Assembly: GCF_041904905.1 (NCBI RefSeq) | Contig: NZ_JAYRMI010000008.1 | Span: 1-64,000 of the forward strand | Reading direction: 5' to 3' | DNA from: Zoogloea sp041904905 | Lineage (GTDB): Bacteria > Pseudomonadota > Gammaproteobacteria > Burkholderiales > Rhodocyclaceae | DNA: 64,000 nt | Part shown: positions 42,501 to 50,532 of the stretch, one piece after another | Position numbering within the stretch: the first letter of the stretch is position 1 | Layout: every line of letters begins with the position of its first letter | The notes under the pieces: model-generated | Seen by the model: only the letters and a program-made list of their open reading frames with translations | What the model was told of the DNA's origin: nothing | Database searches by the model: none | Position numbers and translations under genes: made by a program

Positions 42501-42704
42501 CGGCACGGTCACGAAGCGCTCCACCTCCTCCGGCGAGCGTCCCGGCGCCTCGGTGGCCACCTGCACCTGCACGTTGGTCACGTCGGGAAAAGCATCCACC
42601 GACAGCTTGCGCACCGCAAACAGGCCCGCCACAAGCAGGCTGAGGGCAACCACCAGCAGCACGATGCGCTGCTTGAGCGCCGTGCGGATCATGGATTCGA
42701 TCAT
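39588..42704 (-). CDS. Heavy-metal RND efflux transporter, CusA/CzcA family
   Basis: A 1,038-residue inner-membrane proton/cation antiporter with twelve predicted membrane helices and two large periplasmic loops. Transmembrane helix 4 carries LAIAIGLMVDGAVVVVEN, the HME-RND signature with the proton-relay Asp. It forms the tripartite efflux pump with the adaptor at 42708 and outer-membrane factor at 43856. The metal (Cu/Ag versus Zn/Co/Cd) is not decided by this signature. Overlaps the P-II gene and lies three bases after the adaptor gene. Confidence 0.94.
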   Translation of the reverse strand: MIESMIRTALKQRIVLLVVALSLLVAGLFAVRKLSVDAFPDVTNVQVQVATEAPGRSPEEVERFVTVPVEIAMTGLPGLVEMRSLNRNGISIVTLVFTDKTDVYFARQLVMERLIEVMGRMPAGVAPVLGPVSTGLGEVFQYTLEHPSDRGADGKLKMLTEAELTERRTVQDWVVRPLLRSVPGVAEINTMGGHAKQYQVRVNPDRLRYYQLTAHEVYRALAANNANSGGGVLPRYAEQLIIRGQGLIRTVDDIGLIVVKEVGGTPVYVRDVAEVDVGAEVRQGAIIKNGETEAVAGIVQMIRGGNAREVVDRLKLKVADINQKQMLPGGLQIVPFYDRTDLVNAAMFTVGKVLAEGIVLVVVVLFIFLGDVRSSLIVVANLVLTPLLTFMAMNHYGISANLMSLGGLAIAIGLMVDGAVVVVENAYVRLGERTKTGESAVRIIFDAASEVGKPVLFGVGIIILVFMPLLSLEGMEGKMFAPLAMTIGIALSISLLLSFTLTPVLCSYLLKGGDDHDTKVVAVLKRPYLRLLESALANPKGTTLAAVAAFAASLAVIPFLGKSFIPTMQEGALTPVIVRAPNISLDESLKMEFEAMRRIVDVPGVAMAVSRLGRGESPSDPGQPHESDPIVALLPKDQWPEGWTQDDIANAMRDKLRSLPGIELAISQPIAARVDEMVSGVRSQVAVKLFGDDLDKLRSTGESISRVLATVPGATDLRVERVSGQSYLNIEIDRAAIARHGINVEDVNELIEMAVGGKVATEVFEGERRFQLALRYPAMYRNNAEAIGNIVLRSPNGAVVPLHDVAKIEVQDGPAQISRESGRRRLVIGANVQGRDLGSFVAEAQARLAAEVVMPEGYEVQWGGQFENMERAMKRLAVIVPLTILAIFFLLFVLFNSARYASLIITVLPLASIGGLFGLLLAGEYLSVPAAVGFINLWGIAVLNGVVLVSCVRQLQAGGMSQAEAVREGCRQRFRPVMMTASVALLALIPMLFSTGPGSEVTRPLAVVVIGGLLSSTALTLLVLPVLYRWFEEKEIEA

Positions 42705-42707
42705 GGC

Positions 42708-43859
42708 TCAGCCCCCCAGCAGCATGCGCCGCCGCTCGTTGTTGAGGTGGAAGGCGCCATCGACGACGACCCGCGCCCCCGCATCGAGCCCGCCGACCAC
42801 CGGCCGCAGGCCCTTGCCCTCCGGCCCGAGGTTCACCTTGGCGAGGCGATAGCGCACCTCCTCGCCGGGCACGGCCACGAACACGTAGTCGGTGTTGTCC
42901 TCCCGCACCACGGCGCTGGCCGGCACCACCAGCTGCTCCTTCGGCCGGCCCTCGATCAGCATCGTCGCCAGCATGTCGGGCTTGAGGCGACCGTCGACGT
43001 TATCCAGGGCGATGCGCACCAGCACCGTGCGGGTCTGCGGGTTCACCGTCTGGCCCACGTAGATCACCTTGCCCCGCACCTGCTCGCCGTCGAGCGCCGG
43101 CACCTCGATGGTGACCTGCTGCCCCACCCGCGCCTGGCCGGACTGCTCCTCCGGCACCTGGGCCACGGCCCACAGCCGCGACAGATCGGCCACGGTGAAC
43201 AACGCGTCGGACGGCTGGACCACCTGCCCCGGCGTCACCTTGCGCTCCACCACCACCCCGGAGATCGTCGCCGCCACCGGCGTGGTCGAGGAAATCGCGC
43301 CCTTGCGGCCCAGGGCCTCGATGGAGCGATCCGCGAGGCCCAGCACCCGCAGCTGGTCGGCCGCCGCCTTGCGCTCGGCTTCGGACAGCGCCAGCTCCGT
43401 CTCTCGGCGCTGCAGCTCGGCGCTGCCGATCACGTCGTTGGCCAGCAGCACCCGGGCCCGCTCCACCGCCCGCCGGTTCAGCTCGGCGGTGGTCTGGGCC
43501 TTGAGGTAGGCGAGCTGGGCCGCGGTCAGCTCGGTGCTATGGATCACCGCCAGCACCGCGCCGGGCTTCACCGCATCGCCCAGCTCGGCATTCAGGTCGG
43601 CCACGCGCCCGGTCACGGTAGCGCCGATGCGCGCGATGCGCTGCTCGTCGAAGGCGATGCGCCCGGCCACGCGCAGGGTGTCCACCACCGGCGCACGGCC
43701 GACCGCGGCCACCTTCAGGGCGGATTGCAGCTCTTCGCCGGGTTCCACCAGGGCGGGATCGGGCCGCGCGGCGGTCGGCGCATCGGTGCGCGACTTGCCG
43801 CATCCGGCAAGCAGCACGCCGCAGACGATCAGGGATAACAGGCGGGAAGGGGCGGTCAT
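42708..43859 (-). CDS. RND efflux periplasmic adaptor, CusB/CzcB family
   Basis: A 383-residue membrane-fusion protein with a lipoprotein signal (lipobox LLAGC, Cys20). It then has the barrel-sandwich segments (VTGRVADLNAELGDAVKPGAVLAVI and ISGVVVERKVTPGQVVQ) around an alpha-helical hairpin (about 120-185), a beta-barrel and a membrane-proximal domain. It links pump and outer-membrane channel. No His- or Met-rich metal-binding extension is evident. Overlaps the outer-membrane factor gene by four bases. Confidence 0.93.
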   Translation of the reverse strand: MTAPSRLLSLIVCGVLLAGCGKSRTDAPTAARPDPALVEPGEELQSALKVAAVGRAPVVDTLRVAGRIAFDEQRIARIGATVTGRVADLNAELGDAVKPGAVLAVIHSTELTAAQLAYLKAQTTAELNRRAVERARVLLANDVIGSAELQRRETELALSEAERKAAADQLRVLGLADRSIEALGRKGAISSTTPVAATISGVVVERKVTPGQVVQPSDALFTVADLSRLWAVAQVPEEQSGQARVGQQVTIEVPALDGEQVRGKVIYVGQTVNPQTRTVLVRIALDNVDGRLKPDMLATMLIEGRPKEQLVVPASAVVREDNTDYVFVAVPGEEVRYRLAKVNLGPEGKGLRPVVGGLDAGARVVVDGAFHLNNERRRMLLGG

Positions 43860-45175
43860 TGTCCGGACTCCTTGAGATGGGTGGCGCGCAGGCGCTCAAT
43901 GTCGATGACGGCCAGCTGCAGCTCGTGGCGCGCGGCGATGAGTTCGTTACGGGCGGCGCGGAAGACCCGCTGGGCGTCCAGGTAATCGAGGATGCCCCGC
44001 TCGCCGAAGCGGTAGGCGGCCTCGGCCACCTTCAGGGCCGCCTCGGCCTCGCGCAGGATGCCGGTCTCGAGCGCGGTCACCTGATTGCGGGCGATCTCGT
44101 ACTGGCGGTAGGCGCCTTCGAGGGCCTGGATCAGCACCAGCTCCTGGGCGGCCAGCTCGCTGCGGCTGCGCTCGAGCAGGGCCCCGGCCTCGGCCACCGG
44201 GCCCTGACGGCGATCCCAGATCGGCACCGTCACCACCACGCCCATGCGGGTGTCGCGCAGCTCGTGATCCCGATCCTGTGCCATCTTCACCGCCACGTCG
44301 GGCTGGCGACGCAGGCGTTCGAGCGCCAGCTGACGCTCGGCGCGGCGCACCTCGGCCTGGTTGCGCAGCAGCTCGGGGTTGCGGGCCAGCACCTCGGCAC
44401 GCAGCTGCTCGAAGCCGGGCACCGCGGGCGTGCCCGACAACGAGCCTTCCAGCTGGAAATCCGCCGGCAGCGCCGGGCCGACAAGCGCCCGCAACGCCGC
44501 CCGGGACTGGGCCACGCGCAACTCGGCACTCTCGGCCGATTTCTGGGCGTTGAGCAACTCGGTATCGGCCTTGATGAGTTCATAGCGTGGCGCCTCGCCG
44601 GTACTCACCCGCACCGCCACCTTGGCGCGGATCTGCTCGGCGAGCTGGAGATCCTCGCGGGCGGCGCGGGATTCGGCGATGCGCCGGAGCACGTCGAAGA
44701 AGCGCTGGTCGAGCCGGGCCAGCAGATCGTTCTCGAAGCCGCTGCGCTCGGCCCGACGGGCCTCCAACCCGTAGCCGGCCGCGGCGATGCGGGCCTCGCG
44801 CTGCCAGGGGTTGTCGATGCGCTGCTGCACGTTGAGGGTCTGGGCGCCGCCGCCGGTCACCCCGGGCACCCGGGCCTGGGTGCGGCCGGCGAGGAATTCC
44901 ACCTCGGGGTTCGGATAAGCCGCCGCGGCGGTCACCTGAGCGCTGCCCGCCTCCACCAAGGCCTGAGCGGCGGCGAGGGAGGGGTGACCGGCCCGCGCCA
45001 TATCGCGCAGGACAGACAGGGAATACACCGGCGCCGCGGGCTGGGCAGGAGCCGTCGGGGCGGCAGCTGGCCGCACGGGCGCAGGCGAAGCGGCCGGCCC
45101 CCGGCCGGAAGGCGCCGACAGGGCCGGGACGGCCGCCGCCACCAGGGCGAGGGCCAGAACGGATTTGGAGAACAT
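43856..45175 (-). CDS. Outer-membrane efflux protein, CusC/CzcC (TolC) family
   Basis: A 439-residue outer-membrane factor. Signal peptide (FSKSVLALALVAAAVPALSA) is followed by an Ala/Pro-rich stretch (about 22-50), then two repeats of the TolC fold ending with FGERGILDYLDAQRVFRAARNEL and the helical end. The start at 45175 is preferred because of the signal peptide. First gene of the CBA-P-II run; a tandem 10-bp repeat lies just upstream. No metal-responsive regulator gene is adjacent. Confidence 0.93.
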   Translation of the reverse strand: MFSKSVLALALVAAAVPALSAPSGRGPAASPAPVRPAAAPTAPAQPAAPVYSLSVLRDMARAGHPSLAAAQALVEAGSAQVTAAAAYPNPEVEFLAGRTQARVPGVTGGGAQTLNVQQRIDNPWQREARIAAAGYGLEARRAERSGFENDLLARLDQRFFDVLRRIAESRAAREDLQLAEQIRAKVAVRVSTGEAPRYELIKADTELLNAQKSAESAELRVAQSRAALRALVGPALPADFQLEGSLSGTPAVPGFEQLRAEVLARNPELLRNQAEVRRAERQLALERLRRQPDVAVKMAQDRDHELRDTRMGVVVTVPIWDRRQGPVAEAGALLERSRSELAAQELVLIQALEGAYRQYEIARNQVTALETGILREAEAALKVAEAAYRFGERGILDYLDAQRVFRAARNELIAARHELQLAVIDIERLRATHLKESGQ

Positions 45176-45187
45176 GTTGATCCTCAG

Positions 45188-45217
45188 GTGCGCAACGGTG
45201 CGCAACGGTGCGCAGAC
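45188..45217. repeat. Three tandem copies of a 10-bp repeat upstream of the efflux operon
   Basis: GTGCGCAACG occurs at 45188-45197 and 45198-45207, followed by the variant GTGCGCAGAC at 45208-45217. The array sits 12 bases upstream of the outer-membrane factor start, inside its presumed leader or promoter. It could be a regulator site or simple slippage. Confidence 0.7.
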
Positions 45218-45287
45218 TGCTATTCGGGGACACGCAGGGGGCGCCGCCCGGAGACGACGACACCCTGCCAAGACGGCAGGACGGGGA

Positions 45288-45614
45288 TCAGCCCAGTCGC
45301 GGCGGGGGCGCGTTCGGGTGGGGAAGGAGCGAACGGAAGCGCGGCTGCGGCGCCTCGCGCCGGCACTCGTCGAGCGCCGGCGCGGCCAGCACGAAGCCGC
45401 TCACGAAGGCCGGGCAATCCTGCGGGTCGTCGACGCCGGTGTCGAGGTTGAAGGCCCGCTCGGGCTCCTCGCCGACCTGCTCGACCAGCTCGTAGGCCGA
45501 ATCGAAGGCTTCGGATGCCGCGGCCGCGCCCGCCCACGCCAGCACGAGGCCGGCCAGGGCAAGGGAGAGCAGACGGAAGAGGACCAGACGGAGAGTGTGC
45601 ATCGCAACATTCAT
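45288..45614 (-). CDS. Small exported protein, possibly CzcI-like
   Basis: A 108-residue frame (or 104 from the second Met at 45602) with a signal peptide ending AGAAAASEA. The mature part is acidic at first (YELVEQVGEEPERAF), has two Cys residues and ends in a Pro/Arg-rich tail (RFRSLLPHPNAPPPRLG). Metal efflux operons often begin with a small periplasmic protein of this kind (CzcI), and its position 112 bases upstream of the efflux genes on the same strand agrees, but the sequence similarity is not strong enough for a firm call. Confidence 0.6.
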   Translation of the reverse strand: MNVAMHTLRLVLFRLLSLALAGLVLAWAGAAAASEAFDSAYELVEQVGEEPERAFNLDTGVDDPQDCPAFVSGFVLAAPALDECRREAPQPRFRSLLPHPNAPPPRLG

Positions 45615-45718
45615 GACCGCGCACGCGGGCCGGAGTTCCCGCCAGAACCGAAAATTCCGGAACGGGCAGCGCAGGGGGCACGTCTATAATCGCACTTTTT
45701 TCGCTTTTTGCCCCCACC

Positions 45719-46843
45719 ATGCTGCAACGCTTCATCCTGCTCCTGCTGGTTCTGCCGACCCTCGCCTTCGCCCAGCTGACGCCGCCCCCGGTGGCCGCCA
45801 AGGCGTGGCTGCTGCTCGACGTGGGCTCCGGCCAGATCCTCACCGCCGAGAAGCCCGACCAGCGCATCGAGCCGGCGTCCCTCACCAAGCTGATGACCGC
45901 CTACCTCACCTTTGCGGCCATCAAGAACAAGACCCTGGCCCTCGACCAGGCCATCCCGGTGTCCCAGAAGGCCTGGAAGGTGCCGGGCTCCAAGATGTTC
46001 ATCGAGCCCCTCAAGCCGGTGACGGTGGATGAGCTGATCCACGGCATGATCGTCCAGTCGGGCAACGACGCCTGCGTGGCGCTGGCCGAAGCCATCGCCG
46101 GCTCCGAAGAAGCCTTCGCCCAGCTGATGAACAAGGAAGCCGCGCGCCTGGGCATGAAGAACACCCACTTCGAGAACGCCACCGGCCTGCCGCACCCGTC
46201 GCACCTCACCACCGTGCGCGACCTGTCGATCCTGGCCGCCGCGATCATCCGCGACTTCCCTGAGTTCTACCCGATCTACTCGATCAAGGAATACGCCTAC
46301 AACAAGATCAAGCAGCCCAACCGCAACCGCCTGCTGTTCATCGACCCCACCGTCGACGGCGTCAAGACCGGCCACACCGACAGCGCCGGCTACTGCCTGA
46401 TCGCCTCGGCCAAGCGCAACGACCGCCGTCTGCTGTCGGTGGTCGTCGGCACCGCCAGCGACAGCGTGCGCGCCCAGGAGAGCCAGAAGCTCCTCAACTG
46501 GGGCTACCTGGCCTACGACACCGTGAAGGTGTACGGCGCCAACCAGGCGGTCAATGAGTTCCGCGTCTGGAAGGGCAGCGAGAACACCGTCAAGGCCGGC
46601 TTCCTGAACGACTTCGTGCTGTCCCTGCCCAAGGGCGACGCCGCCAAGCTCAAGGCCAACGTAATCAGCCAGCAGCCGCTGATGGCACCGCTGGCCAAGG
46701 GCCAGGCCATCGGCACCCTGCAGCTGTCCCTCGACGGCAAGCCGGTGGGCGACTACCCCATCGTCGCCCTCGACGAGGTGCCCCAGGCCGGCTGGTTCGG
46801 CCGCATGTGGGACGCCATCCGCCTGTGGTTCAAGAACCTCTGA
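45719..46843 (+). CDS. dacC: D-alanyl-D-alanine carboxypeptidase (PBP5/6 family)
   Basis: A 374-residue low-molecular-weight penicillin-binding protein that trims the terminal D-Ala of peptidoglycan stem peptides. Signal peptide (LLLLVLPTLAFA), then the three active-site motifs SLTK, SGN and KTGHT; the C-terminal domain (about 270-350) precedes an amphipathic membrane-anchoring helix (WFGRMWDAIRLWFKNL). All catalytic motifs are intact, in contrast to the PBP1C homologue in this window. Followed by a short hairpin. Confidence 0.95.
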   Translation: MLQRFILLLLVLPTLAFAQLTPPPVAAKAWLLLDVGSGQILTAEKPDQRIEPASLTKLMTAYLTFAAIKNKTLALDQAIPVSQKAWKVPGSKMFIEPLKPVTVDELIHGMIVQSGNDACVALAEAIAGSEEAFAQLMNKEAARLGMKNTHFENATGLPHPSHLTTVRDLSILAAAIIRDFPEFYPIYSIKEYAYNKIKQPNRNRLLFIDPTVDGVKTGHTDSAGYCLIASAKRNDRRLLSVVVGTASDSVRAQESQKLLNWGYLAYDTVKVYGANQAVNEFRVWKGSENTVKAGFLNDFVLSLPKGDAAKLKANVISQQPLMAPLAKGQAIGTLQLSLDGKPVGDYPIVALDEVPQAGWFGRMWDAIRLWFKNL

Positions 46844-46857
46844 GCCAGCGCTGAACA

Positions 46858-46880
46858 GGGCCGGGATTCATCCCGGCCTT
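46858..46880 (+). terminator. Probable terminator after the carboxypeptidase gene
   Basis: GGCCGGGA pairs with TCCCGGCC around a four-base loop and is followed by TT only; a weak intrinsic terminator in the 124-base gap before ybeD. Confidence 0.5.
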
Positions 46881-46967
46881 GAACTTTCGGCCCCTCGCAC
46901 CCATCTTGAGAGCATCCGGTGTCCGTGGATGCTTTCGCAACGCCCCTCACGCCTCCCCACCCAGGCC

Positions 46968-47237
46968 ATGACTGAAGAACGCCAGACCCTGCTCGAATTC
47001 CCCTGCGAGTTCCCGATCAAGATCATGGGCGCGCGGGTCGACCACTTCGCCCAGACGGTGCTGGAAGTGGTGCTGCGCCACGCCCCCGATTTCGAGCCCG
47101 GCTCGATGCAGATGCGCCCCTCGTCCAAGGGCAACTACCTCGCCATCACCTGCACCCTCAACGCCACCTCGCAGCTGCAGCTCGACAACCTGTACCGCGA
47201 GCTGTCGTCCCACCCGATGGTGAAGGTCGTCCTGTGA
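46968..47237 (+). CDS. ybeD: YbeD/DUF493 family protein
   Basis: An 89-residue protein with the ferredoxin-like YbeD fold, related to allosteric regulatory domains: LLEFPCEFPIKIMG at the start and LYRELSSHPMVKVVL at the end. It lies between dacC and lipB exactly as in many beta- and gammaproteobacteria; its role is unknown. An upstream in-frame ATG at 46929 exists but 46968 gives the family's usual length. Overlaps lipB by four bases. Confidence 0.93.
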   Translation: MTEERQTLLEFPCEFPIKIMGARVDHFAQTVLEVVLRHAPDFEPGSMQMRPSSKGNYLAITCTLNATSQLQLDNLYRELSSHPMVKVVL

Positions 47238-47851
47238 TCGTCCGCCACCTCGGCCTCGCCCCCTACGAGCCCACCTGGCGGGCGATGCAGGAATTCACCG
47301 CCACCCGCGACGACAGCACCCCCGACGAGCTGTGGCTGGTGCAGCACCCGCCGGTGTACACCCTCGGTCAGGCCGGCAAGCCCGAGCACCTGATCCACGC
47401 CACCGAGATCCCGCTGGTCAAGATCGACCGGGGCGGCCAGATCACCTACCACGGCCCCGGCCAGGTGGTGGGCTACCTGCTCCTCGACCTGCATCGCCGC
47501 CAGCTCAAGGTGCGCGAGATGGTCAGCCTGCTCGAACAGGCCATCATCGACTGCATCGCCGACTACGGCCTCGACGCCCGCCGCAAGGATGGCGCGCCGG
47601 GCGTGTACATCGACGGCGCCAAGATCGCCGCGCTGGGCCTGCGCGTGAAGAACGGCTGCTCCTACCACGGCCTGTCCCTCAACGTCGATATGGACTTGAC
47701 ACCATTTACCTGGATCAACCCCTGCGGCTATAGTGGGCTCAAGACCATCCAACTCAAAGACTTCGGCGTCACCGAAGCCCCCGACACCGTAGCCGAGCGG
47801 CTGCTCGGCCATCTGCGGCGGCACTTTCCCGACACCGCCCCCACTGCCTGA
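47234..47851 (+). CDS. lipB: Octanoyl-ACP:protein N-octanoyltransferase
   Basis: A 205-residue LipB that moves the octanoyl group from ACP to lipoyl domains. Motifs QHPPVYTLGQAGKPEHL, RGGQITYHGPGQVVGY, the catalytic Lys in GAKIAALGLRV and the nucleophile Cys in INPCGY are intact. It starts with GTG, which overlaps the ybeD stop codon, so translation is coupled. Confidence 0.96.
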   Translation: MIVRHLGLAPYEPTWRAMQEFTATRDDSTPDELWLVQHPPVYTLGQAGKPEHLIHATEIPLVKIDRGGQITYHGPGQVVGYLLLDLHRRQLKVREMVSLLEQAIIDCIADYGLDARRKDGAPGVYIDGAKIAALGLRVKNGCSYHGLSLNVDMDLTPFTWINPCGYSGLKTIQLKDFGVTEAPDTVAERLLGHLRRHFPDTAPTA

Positions 47852-47869
47852 CCAAAGGACGCAGCCCCC

Positions 47870-48817
47870 ATGGAATCCGAGAGCCGCAAGCAGCGCGGCG
47901 CCGAAAAGACCGCCCGCATCCCGATCAAGATCGTCCCCGCCGAACGCCTCAAGAAGCCCGAGTGGATTCGCATCAAGCTCGGCGCCGGCGTCGAGGCCGA
48001 ACGCTTCAACGAGATCAAGGACACCCTGCGCGAGCACAAGCTCCACACCGTGTGCGAGGAAGCCTCCTGCCCCAACATCCACGAATGCTTCGGCAAGGGC
48101 ACGGCCACCTTCATGATCATGGGCGACATCTGCACCCGCCGCTGCCCCTTCTGCGACGTGGGCCACGGCCGCCCCGAGCCCCTCAACGCCAATGAGCCGG
48201 CCGACCTCGCCAAGACCATCGCCGCGATGCGCCTCAACTACGTGGTCATCACCAGCGTCGACCGGGACGACCTGCGCGACGGCGGCGCCCAGCACTTCGT
48301 CGACTGCATCAAGGCCACCCGCGCCGCCAGCCCCAAGACCCGCATCGAGGTGCTGGTGCCCGATTTCCGCGGCCGCATGGAGATCGCCCTGGGCATCTTC
48401 GACGAAGCCCCGCCCGACGTGATGAACCACAACCTCGAAACCGTGCCGCGCCTCTACAAGCAGGCCCGCCCGGGTGCGGATTACGCCTACTCGCTGGAAC
48501 TCCTCAAGCAGTTCAAGGCCCGCCACCCCGAGGTGCCCACCAAATCCGGCCTGATGGTCGGCCTGGGCGAGACCGACGACGAGATCCTCCAAGTGATGCG
48601 CGACATGCGCGCCCACGACGTCGAGATGCTCACCATCGGCCAGTACCTCCAGCCCTCCGGCGGCCACCTGCCGGTGCTGCGCTACGTCCATCCCGACACC
48701 TTCAAGATGTTCGAGACCGAAGCGCTCAAGATGGGCTTCAAGAACGCCGCCTGCGGCCCGATGGTCCGCTCCAGCTACTGGGCCGACCAGCAGGCCCACG
48801 GGGCGGGGGTGGTGTAA
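47870..48817 (+). CDS. lipA: Lipoyl synthase
   Basis: A 315-residue radical SAM enzyme inserting two sulfurs into octanoyl groups. The auxiliary cluster motif CEEASCPNIHEC and the radical SAM CTRRCPFC are both present, with the C-terminal RSSY that contributes the serine ligand of the auxiliary cluster. It follows lipB by 18 bases and closes the ybeD-lipB-lipA unit with a terminator. Confidence 0.98.
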   Translation: MESESRKQRGAEKTARIPIKIVPAERLKKPEWIRIKLGAGVEAERFNEIKDTLREHKLHTVCEEASCPNIHECFGKGTATFMIMGDICTRRCPFCDVGHGRPEPLNANEPADLAKTIAAMRLNYVVITSVDRDDLRDGGAQHFVDCIKATRAASPKTRIEVLVPDFRGRMEIALGIFDEAPPDVMNHNLETVPRLYKQARPGADYAYSLELLKQFKARHPEVPTKSGLMVGLGETDDEILQVMRDMRAHDVEMLTIGQYLQPSGGHLPVLRYVHPDTFKMFETEALKMGFKNAACGPMVRSSYWADQQAHGAGVV

Positions 48818-48842
48818 GCCGCTCCAGCTTCCAGCTGTCCGA

Positions 48843-48866
48843 TGCCCCGCTCCGGCGGGGCATTTT
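48843..48866 (+). terminator. Rho-independent terminator after lipA
   Basis: TGCCCCGC pairs with GCGGGGCA (48843-48850 with 48855-48862) around a four-base loop, followed by TTTTCATTT. Confidence 0.85.
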
Positions 48867-48948
48867 CATTTGGACGGGAACTCCCGGCACCCGCCCGGGG
48901 TCCGTCCCACGCCACAACGACAACACCCCCAACCCCAGGAGACACCCC

Positions 48949-49494
48949 AAGACCCCCCCCCTCTACGCCATCCCCCTCACCAAGATCGACGGCACCCCCG
49001 CTACCCTCGCCGAGCACGCCGGCAAGGTGCTGCTGATCGTGAACGTGGCCTCCAAGTGCGGGCTCACCAAGCAGTACGAAGGGCTGGAGGCGCTGCATGA
49101 GCGCTTCCGGGACAAAGGCTTCACCGTGCTGGGCTTTCCGGCCAACGACTTCGCCGGGCAGGAGCCGGGCAGCGACGCCGAGATCGCCAGCTTCTGCACC
49201 GCCAACTTCGGCGTGCAGTTTCCGATGTACAGCAAGCTCGTCGCCACCGGGGCAGACAAGCACCCGCTGTACGCCACCCTCACCGCCGCCCAGCCCGAAA
49301 CCGAAGACCGCGCCGGCATGGAAGAGATGCTGCGCGGCTACAAGATCGAGCCCACCGCCGCGCCCGAGGTGGTGTGGAACTTCGAGAAGTTCCTGATCGG
49401 CCGCGACGGCGCCGTGCTGCGCCGCTTCGCGCCGGATACCGCCCCCGACGCCGACAAGCTGGTGGCCGCCATCGAAGCCGCGCTGGCGGGCTGA
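48949..49494 (+). CDS. Glutathione peroxidase family protein, start codon not evident
   Basis: The frame encodes a complete-looking glutathione peroxidase/BsaA-type thiol peroxidase of about 181 residues: LYAIPLTKIDGTPATL at the N-terminus, peroxidatic Cys in NVASKCGLTKQYEG, FPANDFAGQEPGSD and the family WNFEKFLIGRDG. No ATG, GTG or TTG precedes the conserved N-terminus. The best position is AAG at 48949, six bases after an AGGAGA site, where one base change (T to A) would account for the loss of ATG. A GTG at 49027 is in frame but would remove the first 26 residues. Expression is therefore doubtful unless the base is a sequence error. Confidence 0.8.
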   Translation, partial: KTPPLYAIPLTKIDGTPATLAEHAGKVLLIVNVASKCGLTKQYEGLEALHERFRDKGFTVLGFPANDFAGQEPGSDAEIASFCTANFGVQFPMYSKLVATGADKHPLYATLTAAQPETEDRAGMEEMLRGYKIEPTAAPEVVWNFEKFLIGRDGAVLRRFAPDTAPDADKLVAAIEAALAG

Positions 49495-49500
49495 GGCCGC

Positions 49501-50532
49501 TCAGGCCGGCGCCACGCCGGCCGCCGCGAAGTGCGCATCGAGCCGGGCGATCCACCCGGCTTTTTCTTCGTCCGTCGCCAGGCTCGCCTCGAAGCTGTTG
49601 CGGGCCAGGCGATACCAGGCGGCGGCGTCCAGCTGGAAGGCCGCCTGCACGGCGCGGATGTTGGCGCCCAGGTAACCGCCGAAATAGGCCGGGTCGTCGC
49701 TATTGATCGTCACCTTCGCGCCGGCGGCCAGCAGGCGCGGCAGGCTGTGCTCGACCATCGCCGGAAACACCCGCAGGCGCACATTGGAGAGCGGGCACAC
49801 GGTGAGCGGCACGCCCTCGCGGGCCAGCCGGGCCAGCAGCGCGGCGTCCTCCACCGCCCGCACGCCGTGGTCGATGCGGCACGCGCCCAGCACATCCAGC
49901 GCCTCGGCGATGTAGGCCGGCGGCCCCTCCTCGCCGGCGTGGGCCACCACCGGCTTGCCCAACGCCCGGCAACGCGCAAAGAGCCGCGCGAACTTGGCCG
50001 GCGGATGCCCCCGCTCCGACGAATCCAGCCCGAAACCGTGGATGCGCTCCAGGTAGGGCTCGGCCTCGGCCAGGGTGGCAAACCCCTCGTCCTCCGACAG
50101 ATGGCGCAGAAAGCACAGGATCAGCCGGCCGCTCACGCCCCAACGCGCAGCGCCTTCGGCCAGCCCGTCCTCCAGCCCGGCAAGCAGCGTGCCGAAGGGC
50201 ACCCCGCGGGCGGTGTGGGTTTGCGGGTCGAAGAACACCTCGGCGTGGATCACCCCGTCGGCCGCCGCGCGGGCCAGATAGGCCAGCATCAGATCGCGGA
50301 AATCGGCGCGGGTCTGCAACACCTGCGCGCAGGTGTAGTAGAGGTCGAGGAAGGACTGCAGGCTGTCGAAATCGTAGGCCGCGGCCAGCGCCGCCTCGTC
50401 CGGCCAGGGCAGCGTCACCCCGTTGCGGCGGGCCAGCGCAAAGGCGAGGTCGGGCTCCAGCGTGCCCTCGATGTGCAGGTGCAGCTCGGCCTTGGGCATG
50501 GCCAGGGCAAGGCTCAGGGGGTCGGCAGACAT
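49501..50532 (-). CDS. Adenine/adenosine deaminase (metal-dependent)
   Basis: A 343-residue amidohydrolase of the adenosine deaminase fold. Metal and catalytic residues appear in AELHLHIEGTLEP, HAGEEGPP and NSDDPAYFGGY. The wording of these motifs (FFDPQTHTARG, LRHLSEDEGF, LDSSERGHPPAKF) is that of the adenine deaminase branch, so adenine to hypoxanthine is the more likely reaction. The start at 50532 gives MSADPLSLALAMPKAELHLH. It is divergent from the PAS-phosphatase gene; a guanine deaminase gene lies 2.6 kb away. Confidence 0.92.
   Translation of the reverse strand: MSADPLSLALAMPKAELHLHIEGTLEPDLAFALARRNGVTLPWPDEAALAAAYDFDSLQSFLDLYYTCAQVLQTRADFRDLMLAYLARAAADGVIHAEVFFDPQTHTARGVPFGTLLAGLEDGLAEGAARWGVSGRLILCFLRHLSEDEGFATLAEAEPYLERIHGFGLDSSERGHPPAKFARLFARCRALGKPVVAHAGEEGPPAYIAEALDVLGACRIDHGVRAVEDAALLARLAREGVPLTVCPLSNVRLRVFPAMVEHSLPRLLAAGAKVTINSDDPAYFGGYLGANIRAVQAAFQLDAAAWYRLARNSFEASLATDEEKAGWIARLDAHFAAAGVAPA

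Noticed and set aside
40296..43838. A 1,180-codon plus-strand frame antisense to the RND pump
   Set aside because: His/Arg/Ala-rich shadow produced by GC-rich codons; the pump and adaptor on the other strand have full family motifs.
49027..49494. GTG at 49027 as the true start of the glutathione peroxidase
   Set aside because: It would remove the conserved N-terminal 26 residues that are still encoded in frame upstream.
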